Positions 6,010 to 6,883 of a stretch of 6,883 nt of DNA are shown here, one piece after another. Made by a program: the position numbers and the translations under genes. Position 1 is the stretch's first letter; every line of letters begins with the position of its first letter. Below the pieces are notes generated by a model, which worked only from the letters and a program-made list of their open reading frames with translations, did not search any database and was not told the DNA's origin. Source of the stretch: JBBQNR01 sp038330145 (GTDB lineage Bacteria; Actinomycetota; Thermoleophilia; Solirubrobacterales; JBBDJG01); the NCBI GenBank assembly GCA_038330145.1, contig JBBQNR010000122.1:1-6883 (forward strand). Reading direction: 5' to 3'.

Positions 6010-6029
6010 CCGGCAGCACGCTACGCTGT

Positions 6030-6537
6030 TCAAGCGTCCCCGAACTGGGCGACGTGGATCAACTCATTAGCTTGTTCGCTGGTGATGCCGTTCCGCTGGG
6101 CGTCCCAAAGAGGGTGTCCGACGTCTAGGACCTCGAGTCGAGGGCGGAGCCCCAACGCCTCGGTGTGCACCCAGAGTTTGGCGTGGAGCGACCCCGGAAA
6201 GCCAGGGAGCTGGTTGCTCAGCCAGCCCAGGTAGGGCGGTTCGCTCTCGCGCCCTTCGACCCTCCAGAGCTCACAAGCCCGCTCGAGATTCTGCCTGCTC
6301 AGCGTCGACCAGACGATCCAACGTAGGATCTCGTCGGAATTCCGAACCGGTAGATCAAGTGTGCCCAGAATGAAGAAGTGCTCCTCATCGAGGACGCACT
6401 GATCCGAACTCATCTCGACGCGCCGGCCACGGTCCGTCTCACTCAACTGTGAAACGACCGTCGGCGCTTCGAAGCTGAAGCAGGTAGGTCGCTCGCTCGC
6501 TGTGGATTTCTCCACATGTGTGACATTGGTAGCCCAT
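6030..6537 (-). pseudogene. DUF2199 family gene with a 4-bp frameshift near its 5' end
   Basis: From ATG 6537, preceded by a strong ribosome binding site, the reading runs M-G-Y-Q-C-H-T-C-G-E-I-H-S-E-R, the usual CxxCG-x-x-H opening of DUF2199. It then falls out of frame and stops at 6439-6441 after 32 residues. The rest of the family continues in another frame: E-R-P-T-C-F-S-F-E-A-P, S-S-D-Q-C-V-L-D-E-E-H-F-F-I-L-G, P-P-Y-L-G-W-L and G-H-P-L-W-D-A-Q-R-N-G-I-T. Removing one of three tandem 4-bp units at 6490-6501 joins both parts into a 167-residue protein of normal family length. The downstream frame could start only at a GTG (6515) and would lose the CxxC pair. The function of DUF2199 is not established. 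As a small cytosolic protein next to DUF4265 in toxin-rich DNA, it could be an orphan immunity protein (inference). It may be a real lesion, a phase-variable gene or a sequence error. Confidence 0.8.
6490..6501. repeat. Tetranucleotide repeat (CGCT)x3 causing the DUF2199 frameshift
   Basis: Three perfect units of CGCT (AGCG on the coding strand) at codons 12-16. Two units keep the DUF2199 frame; three break it. The tract is short for an active phase-variation repeat, but its unit length is not a multiple of three and it lies near the start of the gene. Confidence 0.8.
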
Positions 6538-6542
6538 CCTGT

Positions 6543-6548
6543 CTCCTC
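6543..6548 (-). promoter_or_regulatory. Ribosome binding site of the DUF2199 gene
   Basis: GAGGAG on the minus strand stands 5 nt before the ATG at 6537. It is the strongest ribosome binding site in the window and shows that translation was set to begin at the CxxCG end, not at the later GTG in the downstream frame. Confidence 0.75.
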
Positions 6549-6595
6549 TCAGCCTGTCATGTGGCGTTATCTGGGGGCGGCGGTCAGCCGGTCGG

Positions 6596-6883
6596 TCACT
6601 CTTCCGTCCGCAGGAAGGGCCACGGTTCGATCTCACCAGGAGCCACGGTATGACAGAGTACCGCTTCCTCAAAGTCCCAACGTGCTTCCTCTTCGCCCTC
6701 GCGGAGCAGCTTCAAGATTGGTGCGTAGGAGATGTTGGCCGGAATGCTGACTGCCAGCCACGTGTGCAACGACTCTGACTCGCAGTCCATCGCACGCAGT
6801 TGCCCGGCAAGCCGCGTGAGCGCCTCTTCGTTCGGGAGGTTCACGCGGATGACGCTATTACCCGACTCTCGAATCAGCTCGCC
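6596..6883 (-). CDS. DUF4265 family protein, C-terminal part (5' end off the window)
   Basis: The frame is open from the right edge to a TGA at 6596-6598, giving 95 residues. It matches the recalled C-terminal half of DUF4265: E-S-G-N-S-V-I-R-V-N, then a helix leading to A-M-D-C-E-S-E, L-A-V-S-I-P-A, and G-E-E-E-A-R-W-D-F-E-E-A-V-L. The family is about 130-170 residues, so roughly a third to a half is missing off the edge. A GTG at 6844 is internal to the domain and not the true start. The gene ends 58 bp before DUF2199 on the same strand, so the two may be co-transcribed. DUF4265 proteins are small, cytosolic, of unknown function and common in myxobacteria. An immunity-like role is an inference from the setting. 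Confidence 0.75.
   Translation of the reverse strand, partial: GELIRESGNSVIRVNLPNEEALTRLAGQLRAMDCESESLHTWLAVSIPANISYAPILKLLREGEEEARWDFEEAVLCHTVAPGEIEPWPFLRTEE

Larger units (their letters stand above)
4916..6012 (-). repeat. Right copy of the 1.1-kb direct duplication
   Basis: Same orientation as 1-1103, about 4.9 kb away. It includes the coding region and the promoter up to TGTCACCCG (6004-6012). Between the two copies lie the immunity gene, Rhs tip, MerR-type gene and propeller-like lipoprotein. Recombination between the copies would delete or duplicate that set of genes. Confidence 0.8.

Noticed and set aside
5972..6019. N-terminal extension of lipoprotein copy 2 to a GTG at 6019
   Set aside because: It would put 16 residues before the signal peptide and cover the -35 and -10 boxes. 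Copy 1 has an in-frame stop at the matching place.
6030..6515. Treating the DUF2199 gene as an intact 161-residue protein starting at GTG 6515
   Set aside because: It loses the family's CxxCG opening, has no ribosome binding site, and the true start with GAGGAG lies upstream in another frame.
1..6883. Transposase, integrase, tRNA or CRISPR array that would define a mobile island
   Set aside because: None was seen on either strand. The duplicated lipoprotein gene lacks terminal inverted repeats and target duplications.

Overview
The window is high-GC, gene-dense DNA with almost every third codon position G or C. It encodes three predicted secreted lipoproteins with a Ser/Thr/Gly/Pro-rich tether directly after the lipobox cysteine. 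This style, together with an Rhs tip and DUF4265/DUF2199 genes, fits a myxobacterium (Myxococcota, most like the Nannocystis/Plesiocystis side). The taxonomic call is inference from protein style; no marker gene is present.

Layout, left to right. Positions 1-1062 (minus) hold a cysteine-rich, von Willebrand A-like lipoprotein whose last few codons lie off the left edge. It has its own promoter at 1072-1100. At 1105-1752 (minus) is an Imm33-like (DUF2185-like) immunity protein, translationally coupled to the end of an orphan Rhs tip (about 1756-2792, minus). That tip keeps the RHS core and a variable C-terminus ending in a Cys4/Asp-His zinc-finger nuclease-like toxin domain, but it has no ATG or GTG start and its 5' end is in another frame. 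At 2792-3040 (minus) is a small MerR-type DNA-binding protein. Divergent from it, at 3177-4883 (plus), is a large lipoprotein with an Ig-like segment and a repeated beta-strand, propeller-like body. Convergent with that, 5 bp away, is a second copy of the vWA-like lipoprotein (4889-5971, minus), also with its own promoter. Upstream of it on the same strand are a DUF2199 gene broken by an extra 4-bp repeat unit (6030-6537) and the C-terminal part of a DUF4265 gene running off the right edge (6596-6883).

Interpretation. The region looks like an accessory island of polymorphic-toxin debris: one orphan toxin tip with its coupled immunity gene, and two further small cytosolic proteins of the orphan-immunity type. 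These are interleaved with a duplicated lipoprotein gene. The duplicated block (1-1103 and 4916-6012) carries its promoter and ends one base before the stop codon of the immunity gene. All three lipoprotein genes have a candidate -10 box exactly 9 nt before an ATG, which would give almost leaderless mRNAs. No tRNA, rRNA, CRISPR array or transposase is visible, and no gene-free stretch exceeds 300 bases. The largest is the 136-bp divergent promoter region at 3041-3176.
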